Origin: Rhodospirillales bacterium
GTDB taxonomy: Bacteria > Pseudomonadota > Alphaproteobacteria > Rhodospirillales > Casp-alpha2
Assembly (NCBI GenBank): GCA_017640505.1
Contig: JAEPQO010000002.1
Span: 186,001-250,000 of the forward strand
Direction: 5' to 3'
Length of the DNA stretch: 64,000 bases
Shown: in pieces, positions 18,810 to 29,290 of the stretch
How the letters are laid out: the number at the start of each line of letters is the position of its first letter
Numbering within the stretch: position 1 is the stretch's first letter
The notes under the pieces: model-generated
The model's input: only the letters and a program-made list of their open reading frames with translations
The model's database searches: none
What the model was told of the DNA's origin: nothing
Position numbers and translations under genes: made by a program

Positions 18810-19970
18810 TTAATCCTCGTTTCCAAGGCGGAGGTAGCGCTCCAGCACGTCCCCATCAAGGTCTATTGTCGATAGATGGCGGAATTTCGGCGCATTTTCC
18901 GGGGCATTCACGGCCATCGGCGCAATTGCCGGCATGCCGTCGCCGCCCATGGCCATCGGTGCGCGGAACCAGGCGATTTCATCGATCAGGCTGGCATCCA
19001 TGAACGACGCCGTCAGCGCGCTGCCCGCTTCCAGCATGACGCGCGTAATGCCGCGGCCGGCAAGCGCGGACAGGATCATATCCGGCGAGATACGGCCCCC
19101 CGTTACCGGCGGCAGGTCAATAATCGTGGCGCCCGCCCCCTTTAACAGGGCAGCGCGCTTGGGATCGGCACCTTCACTCGCCAGCAGCCACAGGGGCGCC
19201 GTTTCCAGGGTATCGAACAGCTTGGCTGCGATGTCGATTTCAAGCCGCGGGTCGACGACAACGCGAACCGGCGAGCGGCCCTGCATCCCGGGCAAGCGGC
19301 AGGTCAGCTCCGGGTCGTCCTCGCGCACCGTGCCGATCCCGGTCAGGATGACATCGTTTTCGGCCCTGAGCAGATGCCCGCGGGCGCGGGCTTCCGGGCC
19401 GGTGATCCACTGGCTCTTGCCGTTGCGCGACGCGATCGCGCCATCCATCGTCGTCGCGGTCTTCATGGTGACCCACGGCCGTCCGTGACGGGCCGCGGTA
19501 AAGAACCCGGCGTTGAGCAGGCTCGCCTCGTCCGCCAGCAATCCGGCGCGGACGTTCAACCCCGCCTCTTTCAGACGTTCGAGACCGGTCCCTGAAACCC
19601 GTGGATCGGGATCCTCGACAGCGGCGGTCACGGCAACGACGCCGGCCGCGATCAGGGCTTCGGTGCAGGGACCTGTTTCGCCGTGGTGATTACAGGGCTC
19701 GAGTGTGACATAGGCATGCGCACCCTTGGCCAGCGCACCGGCCTGGGCAATGGCCTCCGTCTCGGCATGCGGCCGCCCGCCCGGTTGCGTCCACCCGGCA
19801 CCGACAATGCGGCCAAACGTGGACGTTCCGAGATCCGCACGGACAAGAATGCACCCCACGGCAGGGTTGGGCGCGACACGGCCCAGCCCGCGCCTGGCCA
19901 GCGAGAGTGCCGCGCGCATGCGCGCGCGGTCTGCCGGCGTAAAATTGGAGTTAGTCGGCGTTTCCGTCAC
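18810..19970 (-). CDS. ribD: Bifunctional riboflavin deaminase/reductase RibD
   Basis: Catalyses the deaminase and reductase steps after GTP cyclohydrolase II. The N-terminal cytidine-deaminase-like domain shows the zinc site [11 protein letters not shown] and [13 protein letters not shown]; the C-terminal reductase begins near [20 protein letters not shown] (about residue 160). The 386-aa length is standard. The start overlaps the nrdR end by 20 bp, and the gene leads the ribD-ribE-ribB-ribH-nusB-thiL string. Confidence 0.96.
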   Translation of the reverse strand: MTETPTNSNFTPADRARMRAALSLARRGLGRVAPNPAVGCILVRADLGTSTFGRIVGAGWTQPGGRPHAETEAIAQAGALAKGAHAYVTLEPCNHHGETGPCTEALIAAGVVAVTAAVEDPDPRVSGTGLERLKEAGLNVRAGLLADEASLLNAGFFTAARHGRPWVTMKTATTMDGAIASRNGKSQWITGPEARARGHLLRAENDVILTGIGTVREDDPELTCRLPGMQGRSPVRVVVDPRLEIDIAAKLFDTLETAPLWLLASEGADPKRAALLKGAGATIIDLPPVTGGRISPDMILSALAGRGITRVMLEAGSALTASFMDASLIDEIAWFRAPMAMGGDGMPAIAPMAVNAPENAPKFRHLSTIDLDGDVLERYLRLGNED

Positions 19971-20412
19971 CTATTTGTTCAACAAAGTCCTCGAAGTCCT
20001 TGGCTTCGCGGAAATTTTTGTAAACGGATGCGAACCGGACATAGGCCACCTGATCGAGTTCCCGAAGGTTCTCCATGACCATTTCGCCGACCACTTTAGT
20101 GGGGATTTCGGACTCGCCCAAGGTTTCGAGACGGCGCTGGATGGAATTGACGATGCGGTCGACGCGATCCTCCGGCACCGGCCGTTTGCGAAGCGCGATC
20201 GACAGTGAGCGCGCCAGCTTGTCGCGGTCGAACGGCGACTTTTCACCGTCTTTCTTGACGACCACCAGTTCGCGGAGTTGCACCCGCTCGAACGTCGTCC
20301 AGCGCGCGCCGCAGGCCGGGCAGAAGCGTCTGCGCCGGATCGCCGCGTTGTCGTCAGTCGGGCGCGAGTCCTTGACCTGAGAGTCGTCATTTCCACAAAA
20401 CGGGCACCGCAT
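19951..20412 (-). CDS. nrdR: Transcriptional repressor NrdR
   Basis: Repressor of ribonucleotide reductase genes. It has an N-terminal zinc ribbon ([17 protein letters not shown] and [12 protein letters not shown]) and an ATP-cone domain ([20 protein letters not shown] and following). 153 aa is typical. It lies between glyA and ribD, the standard alphaproteobacterial order. Confidence 0.97.
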   Translation of the reverse strand: MRCPFCGNDDSQVKDSRPTDDNAAIRRRRFCPACGARWTTFERVQLRELVVVKKDGEKSPFDRDKLARSLSIALRKRPVPEDRVDRIVNSIQRRLETLGESEIPTKVVGEMVMENLRELDQVAYVRFASVYKNFREAKDFEDFVEQIGDGNAD

Positions 20413-20440
20413 CGTCTAATCCCCCTTAATGGCCGCCCCC

Positions 20441-21754
20441 TCAGGCGTCCGGATAAATCGGAAAGCGCTGGCAAAGCGCCTTCACTTCCTCACGAGCCGC
20501 CTTCTCGGCGGCGGAATTGTCACCATTCGACTTGGCGAGTGCTTCGAGCACGTCGCTGATCATGTTGCCGACCTTACGGAATTCCTCGGGGCCGAAGCCG
20601 CGCGTGGTTGCGGCAGGCGTGCCGAGGCGGATGCCAGACGTCACCATCGGCTTCTCAGGGTCGAACGGAATACCGTTCTTGTTGCAGGTCATGCCGGCGT
20701 GCTCGAGGCTGACCTCGGCGGCGTTGCCCTTCACGTCCTTGGGCCGCAGATCGACCAGCATCAGATGCGTGTCGGTCCCGCCCGAGACGATATCGAAGCC
20801 GCGTTCCTTCAGCGTCGCCGCCAGGATCTTGGCGTTTTCGGCGACGGCCTTGGAATACTCGACGAACTCCGGCGTCAGCGCCTCGCCGAAGGCGACCGCC
20901 TTGGCGGCGATCACGTGCATCAGCGGGCCGCCCTGCAGCCCCGGGAACACGGCGGAATTGATCTTTTTACCGATGTCTTCGTTGTTCGACAGGATCATGC
21001 CGCCGCGCGGGCCGCGCAGCGTCTTGTGCGTGGTCGTCGTCACGATATCGGCGATCGGCAGCGGCGACGGATGCACGCCGGCCGCAACAAGGCCGGCGAA
21101 GTGCGCCATGTCGACCATCAGGTAGGCGCCGACGCTGTCGGCGATCTCGCGGAACCGCTGGAAATCCAGCGTACGCGGATAGGCCGAGCCGCCGCAGACG
21201 ATCAGCTTCGGTTTGTGCTCCTTGGCCAGCTGTTCGACCTGGTCGAAATCGACAAGGTGATCGTCCGGCCGTACGCCGTACTGGATCGCATTGAACCATT
21301 TGCCCGATTGCGCCGGCGGCGCGCCGTGCGTCAGGTGACCACCGGCGGCCAGCGACATGCCGAGGATGGTGTCGCCCGGCTGCAGCAGCGCCATGAAGAC
21401 CGCGCCGTTGGCCTGTGCGCCGGAATGTGGCTGCACGTTGATAAACGAGCAGTCGAACAGCTTCTTGGCGCGCTCGATGGCGAGGCTCTCGGCGACGTCG
21501 ACAAACTCGCAGCCCCCGTAGTAGCGGCGCCCCGGGTAGCCCTCGGCATATTTGTTGGTCATGATGCCGCCCTGGGCTTCCATGACGGCACGGGAAACAA
21601 TGTTTTCGGACGCGATCAGTTCGATCTGGTCCTGCTGGCGCGCCAGTTCGTCGGTGATCGAGCCATAAAGCTCCGGATCACGTTCGCTGAGAGGCTGATT
21701 GAAGAAATTCTCGTAGTAATCGTTGGGATAGGACACGGCTGCGTTGCTGGACAT
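20441..21754 (-). CDS. glyA: Serine hydroxymethyltransferase GlyA
   Basis: PLP enzyme interconverting serine and glycine with transfer of a one-carbon unit to tetrahydrofolate. The PLP lysine lies in [16 protein letters not shown]; other conserved parts are [29 protein letters not shown] and [18 protein letters not shown]. 437 aa is normal. It lies 28 bp upstream of nrdR and 24 bp after rpiB. Confidence 0.97.
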   Translation of the reverse strand: MSSNAAVSYPNDYYENFFNQPLSERDPELYGSITDELARQQDQIELIASENIVSRAVMEAQGGIMTNKYAEGYPGRRYYGGCEFVDVAESLAIERAKKLFDCSFINVQPHSGAQANGAVFMALLQPGDTILGMSLAAGGHLTHGAPPAQSGKWFNAIQYGVRPDDHLVDFDQVEQLAKEHKPKLIVCGGSAYPRTLDFQRFREIADSVGAYLMVDMAHFAGLVAAGVHPSPLPIADIVTTTTHKTLRGPRGGMILSNNEDIGKKINSAVFPGLQGGPLMHVIAAKAVAFGEALTPEFVEYSKAVAENAKILAATLKERGFDIVSGGTDTHLMLVDLRPKDVKGNAAEVSLEHAGMTCNKNGIPFDPEKPMVTSGIRLGTPAATTRGFGPEEFRKVGNMISDVLEALAKSNGDNSAAEKAAREEVKALCQRFPIYPDA

Positions 21755-21778
21755 AATCGTCTCGGTTCCTTGAATAAA

Positions 21779-22225
21779 TCAGGTTTGCGGGGTGGCAAGC
21801 TTGTCGACGCGCCTGGCGTGACGTCCGCCTTCGAATTCAGTTTCTAAAAATACTTTCATAGCGTCGCGCGCGATTTCGGAACCGACCAATCGTTCTCCGA
21901 AACAGACCACGTTCGCGTCGTTGTGCTGCCGCGCCAGCTTTGCCGTCAGCGAATTGGTGACGGGCGCGGCGCGCACGGCGGGATTTCGGTTGGCGGCGAT
22001 GGAAATGCCAATGCCCGAACCGCAGACGAGAACGCCCTTTTCCGCCCTGCCGTCGGCAATCGCCTCCGCAACGGCAAAGCCGAAATCCGGGTAGTCGACA
22101 CTGTCCGGGGCGTTTGTACCGAGATCCAGCACGTCGTACCCCGCCGCTTCGAGGTCCGACTTCAGCAGGGATTTCAGATTTAAACCGGCGTGATCGCAGC
22201 CAATTGCTATGGTCTGTCCAGCCAT
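21779..22225 (-). CDS. rpiB: Ribose-5-phosphate isomerase B
   Basis: Interconverts ribose-5-phosphate and ribulose-5-phosphate. The 148-aa RpiB fold shows IAIGCDHAGLNLKSLL at the start, VDYPDFGFAVAEAIADG, and the active-site loop VLVCGSGIGISIAANR with its Cys. I use the ATG at 22225 (MAGQTIAIG) in place of the earlier in-frame ATG. It leads rpiB-glyA-nrdR, a common grouping in this class. Confidence 0.94.
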   Translation of the reverse strand: MAGQTIAIGCDHAGLNLKSLLKSDLEAAGYDVLDLGTNAPDSVDYPDFGFAVAEAIADGRAEKGVLVCGSGIGISIAANRNPAVRAAPVTNSLTAKLARQHNDANVVCFGERLVGSEIARDAMKVFLETEFEGGRHARRVDKLATPQT

Positions 22226-22380
22226 CGTTACGCCATTCCCGATCCGGTTAAGAACGCCCACCCCGAAACATCCGACCGGACGTCCACGAGAAGTTAGCGG
22301 TACATACCATATCTAGCGCGCGCGTGCCAACAGGCTGCTACGTTTCGGGTCGTGGTTTTTTTAGAACCAGCTGGGGCGGT

Positions 22381-22950
22381 TCAGACGAAGATATCGGTGC
22401 GCCGGGGAAAAGCATTCAGCGCCTCGTGGATGCGGTGCGCCTGGCGGACTTCGTTAGAATTCTGCGGATAGTAACGCTGCGTGTATTCGACCCGATCCGA
22501 CCATTGCCGGATATAGTCACGCGGGCGGTCGGGTTGGGGCTTCTCGCCCGTCAGGGCGCCGATGGTGCGCGCAAAATCCGGGTGCAGGTCGGGCTGGAAC
22601 GCAAGCGCCTCGTAATCCTCGAACGAGATGACGCCGGCGGCGTAGAGGTTCTGGCTGTAGTCCTGCATTTCGCGGGGTGTCATGTACCGTACGTCGGGCA
22701 CGCGCGGGCCGCCGGCCGGCGGTGCAAGCTGTTCCACCTTGCGCGCGATCAGCGCGTCGTGAACCCCTTCCGTGCGTGGCGGCGCATCGATATCGCGTCC
22801 GGTGCCGTCCCGGTACGCGACGAGCGCCCGGCTCTCGTTGTGCCGGGCGATGTCGCTACCTTTGTCCTGTCCGTCCGCGCCGTCGCGCAGCGGTGGGCCG
22901 ACATCGAGCCGGCGGAGGTCAAGCGTTGCGGGCGGTTGATCAATCCGCAT
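22381..22950 (-). CDS. Hypothetical protein, polar and probably soluble
   Basis: A 189-aa protein I do not recognise. The N-terminal ~90 residues are charged and low in hydrophobics, suggesting disorder. The C-terminal part (about 95-180) is better ordered, with RYMTPREMQDYSQNLYAAGV, SFEDYEALAFQPDLHPDF and a Tyr/Arg-rich end. It stands alone between rpiB and eipB with no evident operon. The long continuous frame and codon use like its neighbours favour a real gene. Confidence 0.6.
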   Translation of the reverse strand: MRIDQPPATLDLRRLDVGPPLRDGADGQDKGSDIARHNESRALVAYRDGTGRDIDAPPRTEGVHDALIARKVEQLAPPAGGPRVPDVRYMTPREMQDYSQNLYAAGVISFEDYEALAFQPDLHPDFARTIGALTGEKPQPDRPRDYIRQWSDRVEYTQRYYPQNSNEVRQAHRIHEALNAFPRRTDIFV

Positions 22951-23061
22951 AAAAAAATGCTCCCATCTGTGTCAATCAGGGAGCAAAGGACGTGCCAGTA
23001 AACGAGGTCTTGGAAATCAATGGTTTATCAAAAGTTAACGGCTTTCCCGGGCGTTCATGAC

Positions 23062-23078
23062 CCGGCAAATTTTGCCGG
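23062..23078. promoter_or_regulatory. Inverted repeat upstream of eipB
   Basis: CCGGCAAA and TTTGCCGG are separated by one base. It lies about 130 bp before eipB, near the opposite-strand hypothetical gene's upstream region, so it could be an operator or a small hairpin. No T-run follows. Confidence 0.3.
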
Positions 23079-23207
23079 TCCGGAAGGAATTGCAGCGTTT
23101 ATCCTCGCGGACATGTGATGCGCGTCATTGGACAGTACCCGACAAAGCGCAGTAAGATTCCCGGAAACGCGCGGCAGAATATGCGCCGCCCGAAGGGAAG
23201 CCGTCAT

Positions 23208-24119
23208 ATGGCCGATAGATCGGCGGAAATCCGCCACATACCGATCGTACTGGGTGCCGCCGCGATGGTCCTGGGACTGGCCGCCTCGCCGGATGCAGAT
23301 GCGGCCGCGGTCCTCAAACCCGACACCAGCTTTGCGTCGCACCGCGCGCTTTACGAGATGACGCTGCGCTCGACCGAGCACGGATCAAGCGTCGCCGACG
23401 CCACCGGCACGATGTATTACCGTTTCGAGGCGCTTTGCGGCGGCTGGGAAGTGGAGTCACGCGTCGCCCTGCAGCTGCATTACGGTAACGTCGGCGCGAC
23501 GGAGGTTATCGAGACGACGTGGACCTTCACCAGCTTCGAGAGCTACGACGGAACGGAACTGACCTACGCCGTCGATCACAAGCGTGACGGCATGATCCAG
23601 GAAGCGTTCGCCGGCGAGGCCGGCAAGGACAGCGAAGGTGGCGGTGCGTCCTTCGACGACGAGCTGATGACGTCCGTGGCACTGCCGTCCGAAACCCTGT
23701 TCCCGGCGGAGCATCTGCGGATGATGCTGGATCATGCAAAGCGCGCCAAGGGACCGTTCCGCCAGGTGGTGTTTGACGGTGCAAGCACAAGTAACCCGTA
23801 TTCGGTTAATGCTTTCGTAATCGGCCCCGTTCGCGGCCAGCACGCACTGGCCGCCAACGATGCAGCGAGCGATGCAGCCAACGGCGGCGGCGCCATGCTT
23901 GTCGGCGCCTGGCCCGCCTCCGTCCGTCCGATGCAGACGTACCGGATCCGCATGGCCTACTTCCCGGTGACGGGTGCCAATACGGTACCCGAATTCGAGA
24001 TCGAGGTGGACTACCGCGAGGACGGTATCGCCGAACGCATGATCCAGGATTTCGGTGACTTCGCCCTTGATCTCACGCCGAGCAAGCTGGAATTGCTGCC
24101 CGTCGCCGAGTGCGAGTGA
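23208..24119 (+). CDS. eipB: Cell-envelope integrity protein EipB family (DUF1849)
   Basis: Periplasmic beta-rich protein; Brucella EipB is needed for envelope integrity. A signal peptide (IPIVLGAAAMVLGLAASPDADA) precedes the mature part, which starts near FASHRALYEMTL and contains GTMYYRFEALCGGWEVESR. One Cys there and one at the C-terminal AECE could form the disulfide known in this family. I chose the ATG at 23208 because GAAGGGAAG precedes it; an ATG at 23181 is possible. It converges on the alcohol dehydrogenase gene with 3 bp between stops. Confidence 0.85.
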   Translation: MADRSAEIRHIPIVLGAAAMVLGLAASPDADAAAVLKPDTSFASHRALYEMTLRSTEHGSSVADATGTMYYRFEALCGGWEVESRVALQLHYGNVGATEVIETTWTFTSFESYDGTELTYAVDHKRDGMIQEAFAGEAGKDSEGGGASFDDELMTSVALPSETLFPAEHLRMMLDHAKRAKGPFRQVVFDGASTSNPYSVNAFVIGPVRGQHALAANDAASDAANGGGAMLVGAWPASVRPMQTYRIRMAYFPVTGANTVPEFEIEVDYREDGIAERMIQDFGDFALDLTPSKLELLPVAECE

Positions 24120-24122
24120 CCC

Positions 24123-25259
24123 TTATCCGTGCGGTTTCAGGATCTGCCGGATCGCCGTGCCGGCGGCCAGGTTCTCGAACCCTTCGTTGATGCCCTCCAG
24201 CCCCAGTTCGCCGGTGCGCAGCTTGTCGACCGGCAGTTTGCCGTTGCGGTAATAATCGACGAAGCGCGGCATGTCCTCGGGCGGTGAGCACGAGCCCATG
24301 TAACAGCCCTGAATACGGAACTCCTTGGCCGTCAGCATGTAGGGCTGAAGCTCGAACACCGCGTCCGCCGGTGTCAGGCCGGCAACGGTGACCGTGCCGC
24401 CGGCGCGGAGCGACGCGTATGCCGCCTCCATGCCCTTGATGGTTCCGGATAGTTCGATGGCGTGCACCACGCCGCCGCCGGTGAGGTCCTTGATCTTCTC
24501 CGCCGTCCGTTCCGTCCCCTCCCCGGCGTTGACCGCGAAGTGCGCGCCGAGCGTCTTGGCCAGCGCCATTTTCTCTTCGTTCAGATCGACCGCGACGATG
24601 GGCTCCGCGCCCGCCAGCGCAGCCCCCATGACGGCGGAAAGCCCGACCCCGCCGAGGCCGAACACCGCGACCGGCTCGCCCGGTTTCGCCTTGGCCGTGT
24701 TGGTGACCGCGCCGACGCCGGTGATGACCGCGCAACCGAACAGCGCCGCATCCTCGAACGTGATGTCTTCAGGCAGTTTGACGACGGACGAGCGGTCGAC
24801 CACGGCGTACTCCGCGAAGCATGAAATGCCGGCGGCATGGCTGATCGGTTTGCCGTTGACGCTGAGGCGCTTGCCGCCGCCGACCAGTTCGCCCTTCATC
24901 TTGCTGTCGAAGCTGGCGCCGCAGAGGTGCGGTCGGCCGTGCGTGCACTCGTAGCATTCGCCGCAGCTCATGACGAAGACCATGACCACGTGATCGCCTT
25001 CCTTCAGGTCGGTGACGCCGGGGCCGACCTCGCGGACGATGCCCGCCGCCTCGTGGCCGAGGACGGCCGGAATGGGCCGGGGACGGATGCCTTCGATGGT
25101 CGACATGTCGGAATGGCAAAGACCCGCGGCGCGGATTTCGACCAGCACTTCGTGCTGTTTCGGGCCGTCGAGATCGATGGTCTCGATCACCAGCGGGTTG
25201 GATTGCGTGTAGGGTCTCGGCAGTCCCTGTTCATAGAGCACGGCGCCCTGCATTTTCAT
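24123..25259 (-). CDS. Zinc-dependent alcohol dehydrogenase
   Basis: A 378-aa medium-chain dehydrogenase. It shows the catalytic-zinc segment [10 protein letters not shown] and [12 protein letters not shown], four structural-zinc cysteines in [15 protein letters not shown], and the NAD(P) loop [13 protein letters not shown]. The substrate cannot be read from the sequence; class III/aryl-alcohol-like relatives act on varied alcohols. It is followed on the same strand by nothing close and preceded by the DUF6898 gene. Confidence 0.87.
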   Translation of the reverse strand: MKMQGAVLYEQGLPRPYTQSNPLVIETIDLDGPKQHEVLVEIRAAGLCHSDMSTIEGIRPRPIPAVLGHEAAGIVREVGPGVTDLKEGDHVVMVFVMSCGECYECTHGRPHLCGASFDSKMKGELVGGGKRLSVNGKPISHAAGISCFAEYAVVDRSSVVKLPEDITFEDAALFGCAVITGVGAVTNTAKAKPGEPVAVFGLGGVGLSAVMGAALAGAEPIVAVDLNEEKMALAKTLGAHFAVNAGEGTERTAEKIKDLTGGGVVHAIELSGTIKGMEAAYASLRAGGTVTVAGLTPADAVFELQPYMLTAKEFRIQGCYMGSCSPPEDMPRFVDYYRNGKLPVDKLRTGELGLEGINEGFENLAAGTAIRQILKPHG

Positions 25260-25292
25260 GAGCTTCTTCCCTTCTTCGTTTTTCGGACGGGA

Positions 25293-25517
25293 TCAAACGA
25301 CGATGGAACCGTCGCCCCGTTCATTGTGGTTCTTGGCGATGACGTACTTGAGCTTGCGCATGGCGGCTTCTTTCAGGGCCGCTTCGCCGACGGCCGGGTC
25401 CCCGACCATGGTGATTTCCGTGTTGGTGCGGGGATCGATGGCGACGACGCGCATGTAGCTCCCCACACGGTGGAATTCGAACAGCACCTCGCGCAGATAG
25501 ACGTCTTCGGGCTTCAT
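25293..25517 (-). CDS. Small DUF6898-type protein
   Basis: A 74-aa protein beginning VYLREVLFEFHRVGSYMRV and containing VGDPAVGEAALKEAAMRKL. It resembles the small alphaproteobacterial DUF6898 family, which has no known function. It lies 33 bp upstream of the alcohol dehydrogenase gene and probably shares its transcript. A palindromic repeat separates it from icmF. Confidence 0.6.
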   Translation of the reverse strand: MKPEDVYLREVLFEFHRVGSYMRVVAIDPRTNTEITMVGDPAVGEAALKEAAMRKLKYVIAKNHNERGDGSIVV

Positions 25518-25567
25518 ACGCCCAAGTATATGGGGATTTCAGGGGATGAAAACATCATCGTCAAACA

Positions 25568-25676
25568 CCCCCTCACCTAGCCTCTCCCTCTTGTAGGGGG
25601 AGAGGGATGAGCAGAGTGAATTCGAAATCCGTGAGTCTCTCTCCCCCATGAATGGAGGAGAGAACAAGTGAGGGGG
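25568..25676. repeat. Intergenic palindromic repeat, copy 1
   Basis: Bounded by CCCCCTCAC (25568-25576) and its exact complement GTGAGGGGG (25668-25676). It holds two inner hairpins, CCTCTCCCTC/GGGGGAGAGG and TCTCTCCCCCAT/ATGGAGGAGAGA, each with one mismatch. A second copy in the same orientation lies at 31215-31325. Confidence 0.8.
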
Positions 25677-25720
25677 ATGGATCCTGAATTAAGTTCAGGA
25701 TGGCGCGGCCCTTGGCCCCG

Positions 25721-28700
25721 TCACATATTCCGGCGGTATTTGCCACCGGCTTCGAACAGCGCGTCGGTGATCTGGCCGAGCGAGCAGACGCGCACCGCGT
25801 CCATCAGCACGGCGAACACGTTCTCGTCGTTGGTGGCCGCGTGCTGGAGCCGCTTGATCATGTCGGCGCCCGCCTTCTCGTTCCGGGTCTGGAAGTCGCG
25901 GAGCCGCGTGATCTGACTCTGCTTCTCTTCCTCGGTCGAGCGGCGCAGTTCGATTTCCTTGTCTTCCGGCGGGTTCGGATTGCGGTAGGTGTTGACGCCG
26001 ATGATCGGCAGCTCGCCGGTGTGCTTGAGCGTTTCGTAGTGAATGCTCTCTTCCTGGATCTTGCCGCGCTGGTAGCCGGTTTCCATGGCGCCCAGCACGC
26101 CGCCGCGCTCGGTGATCCTATCAAACTCCATCAGCACCGCTTCCTCGACCAGGTCGGTCAGCTCGTCGATGACGAACGAGCCCTGGTTCGGGTTCTCGTT
26201 CTTGGCCAGGCCCCATTCCTTGTTGATGATCATCTGGATGGCGATGGCACGGCGCAGGCTTTCCTCGGTCGGCGTCGTGATCGCCTCGTCGTAGGCGTTG
26301 GTGTGCAACGAGTTGCAGTTGTCGTAGACCGCGATCAGCGCCTGCAACGTGGTGCGGATGTCGTTGAAGTCCATTTCCTGCGCGTGCAGCGAGCGGCCCG
26401 ACGTCTGGATGTGGTATTTGAGCTTTTGCGAGCGTTCGTTGGCGCCGTACTTGAAGCGCATGGCGGTCGCCCAGATGCGGCGCGCGACGCGGCCCATGAC
26501 GGAATATTCGGGGTCCATCCCGTTGGAGAAGAAGAACGAGAGGTTCGGCGCGAAGTCGTCGATGTCCATCCCGCGCGCGAGGTAGGCTTCGACGAACGTG
26601 AAGCCGTTGGCGAGCGTGAAGGCAAGCTGGCTGATCGGGTTCGCGCCCGCTTCGGCGATGTGATAGCCGGAGATCGAGACGGAATAGAAATTCCTGACCT
26701 TGTGGTGCACGAAGTACGACTGGATGTCGGCCATCATCTTGAGCGCGAACTCGGTCGAGAAGATGCAGGTGTTCTGGCCCTGGTCCTCTTTCAGGATGTC
26801 GGCCTGCACGGTGCCGCGCACGGTGGAGAGCGTCCAGTCGCGGATCTTCTCGATTTCCTCATCCGTTGGCGCGCGGCCGTTGTCATCGGCGAACTTGGCG
26901 ACCTGCTGGTCGATGGCGGTGTTCATGAACATCGCCAGGATCGTCGGCGCCGGGCCGTTGATGGTCATGGAAACGGACGTCGAGGGCGCGCACAGGTCGA
27001 AGCCGTCATAGAGCGCCTTCATGTCGTCGAGCGTCGCGATGGACACGCCCGAGTTGCCGACCTTGCCGTAAATGTCGGGGCGCTCGGCCGGATCGAAACC
27101 GTAAAGCGTCACACTGTCGAACGCGGTCGAGAGCCGCTTGGCCTCAGAGTCCTTGGAGAGGAACTTGAAGCGCGCGTTGGTGCGGAACGGATCGCCCTCG
27201 CCCGCGAACATGCGGGTCGGGTCCTCGCCCTCGCGCTTAAACGCGAACACGCCCGCCGTGTAGGGGAAGCTGCCGGGCAGGTTTTCCTTGAGGAGGAACT
27301 TCAGCAGTTCGCCCTCGTCCTCGTACTTGGGCAGCGCGACGCGCGAAATCGGATTGCCGGAAAGCGTCGTCCGCGTCAGGCCGTAGCGCACTTCCCGGTC
27401 GCGGATCTTCACCACGTACTCGTCGCCGGAATAGCTCTCGACGACGGTCGGCCAGATCTCGATCAGCTTTTTGGCGCGCGGGTCGATGGCCTCGTCGCGC
27501 TCGGATAATAGTTTTTCCAGATCGTCGGTGGATGTGCCGCCGGCTTCCTCGAGCATGCGTTTCGTCTCGCGCAGCTGCTGGCGCTCGCGCGCGATCTTCG
27601 ACTGTTCGCCGATGGTCTTGTGATAGTCGCGGACGGTTTCCGAAATCTCGGAGAGATACCGCGCACGCTCCGGCGGGACGATGGTCTGGCCGGGTTCCGA
27701 TACCTTGGTCGTCACCGGCTCGATGATGCACGGCGGCGCGTTGAAACCCTTGTCGGCGAAGACGCCTAACAGTTCCTGGTAAAGCGCGGTCACGCCCGGA
27801 TCAGCGAACTTGGAGGCCATGCAGCCGAACACCGGCATGTCCTCGGGCGACGTGCCGAAGGCTTCGCGGTTGCGCTGCACCTGCTTCCTGACATCGCGGA
27901 CGGCGTCGAGCGCACCCTTGCGGTCCATCTTGTTGATGGCGACGCAGTCGGCGTAATCGAGCATGTCGATTTTCTCGAGCTGGCTCTGCGCGCCGAACTC
28001 CGGCGTCATGACATAAAGCGACACGTCGACCAGGTCGACGATGGCCGCATCGCCCTGCCCGATCCCCGGCGTCTCGACAATGACCATGTCGAAGCCGGCG
28101 GCCTTGGCGGCGGTGATGATGTCCGGCAGATATTCGGGTACTTCGGTCTTGGAGCCGCGCGTGGCGACGGAACGGAAATAGACGTTCGGCGCATCGATGG
28201 CGTTCATGCGGATGCGGTCGCCCAGCAGCGCGCCCTTGGTCTTGCGGCGCGTCGGGTCGATGGCGATGACGGCGATGTTGGGCTCGTCCGAATAGAGCCG
28301 GAAGCGGCGGATCAGTTCGTCGGTTAGCGACGACTTGCCGGCACCACCCGTGCCGGTAATGCCGAGCACCGGGGTTTTGTCCTGCTTGGCGGCGAGGTCC
28401 CGGAGTTTCGTCAGGTCGCCTTCCGGCAGCTTGCCCTTTTCGATTGCGGAAATGACGCGCGCCAGGTCCTTGTGATCGGCCTTGGCGAGGTTGCCGAGCG
28501 CTTTCGGCAGGTTGTCCGTCGGATCGAAGTCGGAAACCTCGATCATATGCTGTATCATGCCCTGCAGGCCCATCTGGTGACCGTCTTCCGGCGAGAAGAT
28601 GCGCGTCACGCCGTAATCGTGCAGGTCCTTGATTTCGGCCGGCACGATGACGCCGCCGCCGCCACCGAAAATTTTGATGTCGGGGCGGCCCGCTTCCTTC

Positions 28701-29005
28701 AGCAGATCGACCATGTACTTGAAGTATTCGACATGCCCGCCCTGGTAGGACGACAGCGCGATGCCCTGCGCGTCTTCCTGGATAGCGGCGTCGACGACCT
28801 CGGCGACGGAACGGTTGTGGCCGAGGTGGATGACCTCGGCGCCGCCCGATTGCAGGATGCGGCGCATGATGTTGATCGAGGCGTCGTGGCCGTCGAACAG
28901 GCTCGCCGCGGTCACGAAACGGACCGGGTTGGCGGGCGTGTAGGTCTTGTTCGGGGCCGTGCCTTCGGCCTTGCGCTCGGCGGTCTGCTTGCCGTCGTCT
29001 GGCAT
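25721..29005 (-). CDS. icmF: Fused isobutyryl-CoA mutase IcmF (B12-dependent)
   Basis: A 1094-aa fusion catalysing the adenosylcobalamin-dependent rearrangement of isobutyryl-CoA and n-butyryl-CoA (some homologues use related acyl-CoAs). Order: B12-binding domain ([13 protein letters not shown], cobalt-ligand His40), GTPase chaperone domain with P-loop [12 protein letters not shown] (about 216-226), and the substrate TIM barrel to the C-terminus. The G-domain in the middle separates IcmF from methylmalonyl-CoA mutase. Start at 29005 is supported by GGGAGA. A perfect 16-bp palindrome lies about 85 bp upstream. Confidence 0.95.
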   Translation of the reverse strand: MPDDGKQTAERKAEGTAPNKTYTPANPVRFVTAASLFDGHDASINIMRRILQSGGAEVIHLGHNRSVAEVVDAAIQEDAQGIALSSYQGGHVEYFKYMVDLLKEAGRPDIKIFGGGGGVIVPAEIKDLHDYGVTRIFSPEDGHQMGLQGMIQHMIEVSDFDPTDNLPKALGNLAKADHKDLARVISAIEKGKLPEGDLTKLRDLAAKQDKTPVLGITGTGGAGKSSLTDELIRRFRLYSDEPNIAVIAIDPTRRKTKGALLGDRIRMNAIDAPNVYFRSVATRGSKTEVPEYLPDIITAAKAAGFDMVIVETPGIGQGDAAIVDLVDVSLYVMTPEFGAQSQLEKIDMLDYADCVAINKMDRKGALDAVRDVRKQVQRNREAFGTSPEDMPVFGCMASKFADPGVTALYQELLGVFADKGFNAPPCIIEPVTTKVSEPGQTIVPPERARYLSEISETVRDYHKTIGEQSKIARERQQLRETKRMLEEAGGTSTDDLEKLLSERDEAIDPRAKKLIEIWPTVVESYSGDEYVVKIRDREVRYGLTRTTLSGNPISRVALPKYEDEGELLKFLLKENLPGSFPYTAGVFAFKREGEDPTRMFAGEGDPFRTNARFKFLSKDSEAKRLSTAFDSVTLYGFDPAERPDIYGKVGNSGVSIATLDDMKALYDGFDLCAPSTSVSMTINGPAPTILAMFMNTAIDQQVAKFADDNGRAPTDEEIEKIRDWTLSTVRGTVQADILKEDQGQNTCIFSTEFALKMMADIQSYFVHHKVRNFYSVSISGYHIAEAGANPISQLAFTLANGFTFVEAYLARGMDIDDFAPNLSFFFSNGMDPEYSVMGRVARRIWATAMRFKYGANERSQKLKYHIQTSGRSLHAQEMDFNDIRTTLQALIAVYDNCNSLHTNAYDEAITTPTEESLRRAIAIQMIINKEWGLAKNENPNQGSFVIDELTDLVEEAVLMEFDRITERGGVLGAMETGYQRGKIQEESIHYETLKHTGELPIIGVNTYRNPNPPEDKEIELRRSTEEEKQSQITRLRDFQTRNEKAGADMIKRLQHAATNDENVFAVLMDAVRVCSLGQITDALFEAGGKYRRNM

Positions 29006-29089
29006 GATGATCTCTCCCAAGGTATGCCGTCGGATTGTAGCGGAAAGCCGGCCACGGTTCGAGAACTGCCGCGTTCGCCTAACCTTCCC

Positions 29090-29105
29090 TTTACGTTAAC
29101 GTAAA
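29090..29105. promoter_or_regulatory. Perfect 16-bp palindrome upstream of icmF
   Basis: TTTACGTTAACGTAAA is fully self-complementary and lies between divergent icmF and the methyltransferase/ATP-grasp gene, about 85 bp before icmF. It resembles motifs I recall for LiuR-type MerR regulators of branched-chain amino-acid and acyl-CoA catabolism, which would fit an isobutyryl-CoA enzyme. The regulator is not in the window. Confidence 0.55.
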
Positions 29106-29290
29106 CTTATCACGTGCCGTGTTTCCGGTCAAAGGGTCTGTCGCTGCATCCCGGTTAAAACCATCCAAAAACGCACCGCACCCATGCAAAAAAATTCAAT
29201 TGATTTTTTTCACGAATGGGCGCAATAGCGCAGTTGAAACGGCGACCGAAAACCCCGGTGAAGCCGTTGATCTTTCTACTGGAAAACCGA

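Noticed and set aside
20429-21847. 472-codon open frame on the plus strand
   Set aside because: Antisense to glyA and rpiB, which are certain genes; no ribosome-binding site or recognised motif.
25568-25676. Insertion sequence remnant
   Set aside because: The element is only 109 bp, has no coding capacity or target duplication that I can see; a palindromic intergenic repeat fits better.
25700-27508. 602-codon open frame on the plus strand
   Set aside because: It is antisense to icmF, has no family resemblance and a composition typical of reversed GC-rich codons. The icmF reading frame is a full known enzyme.
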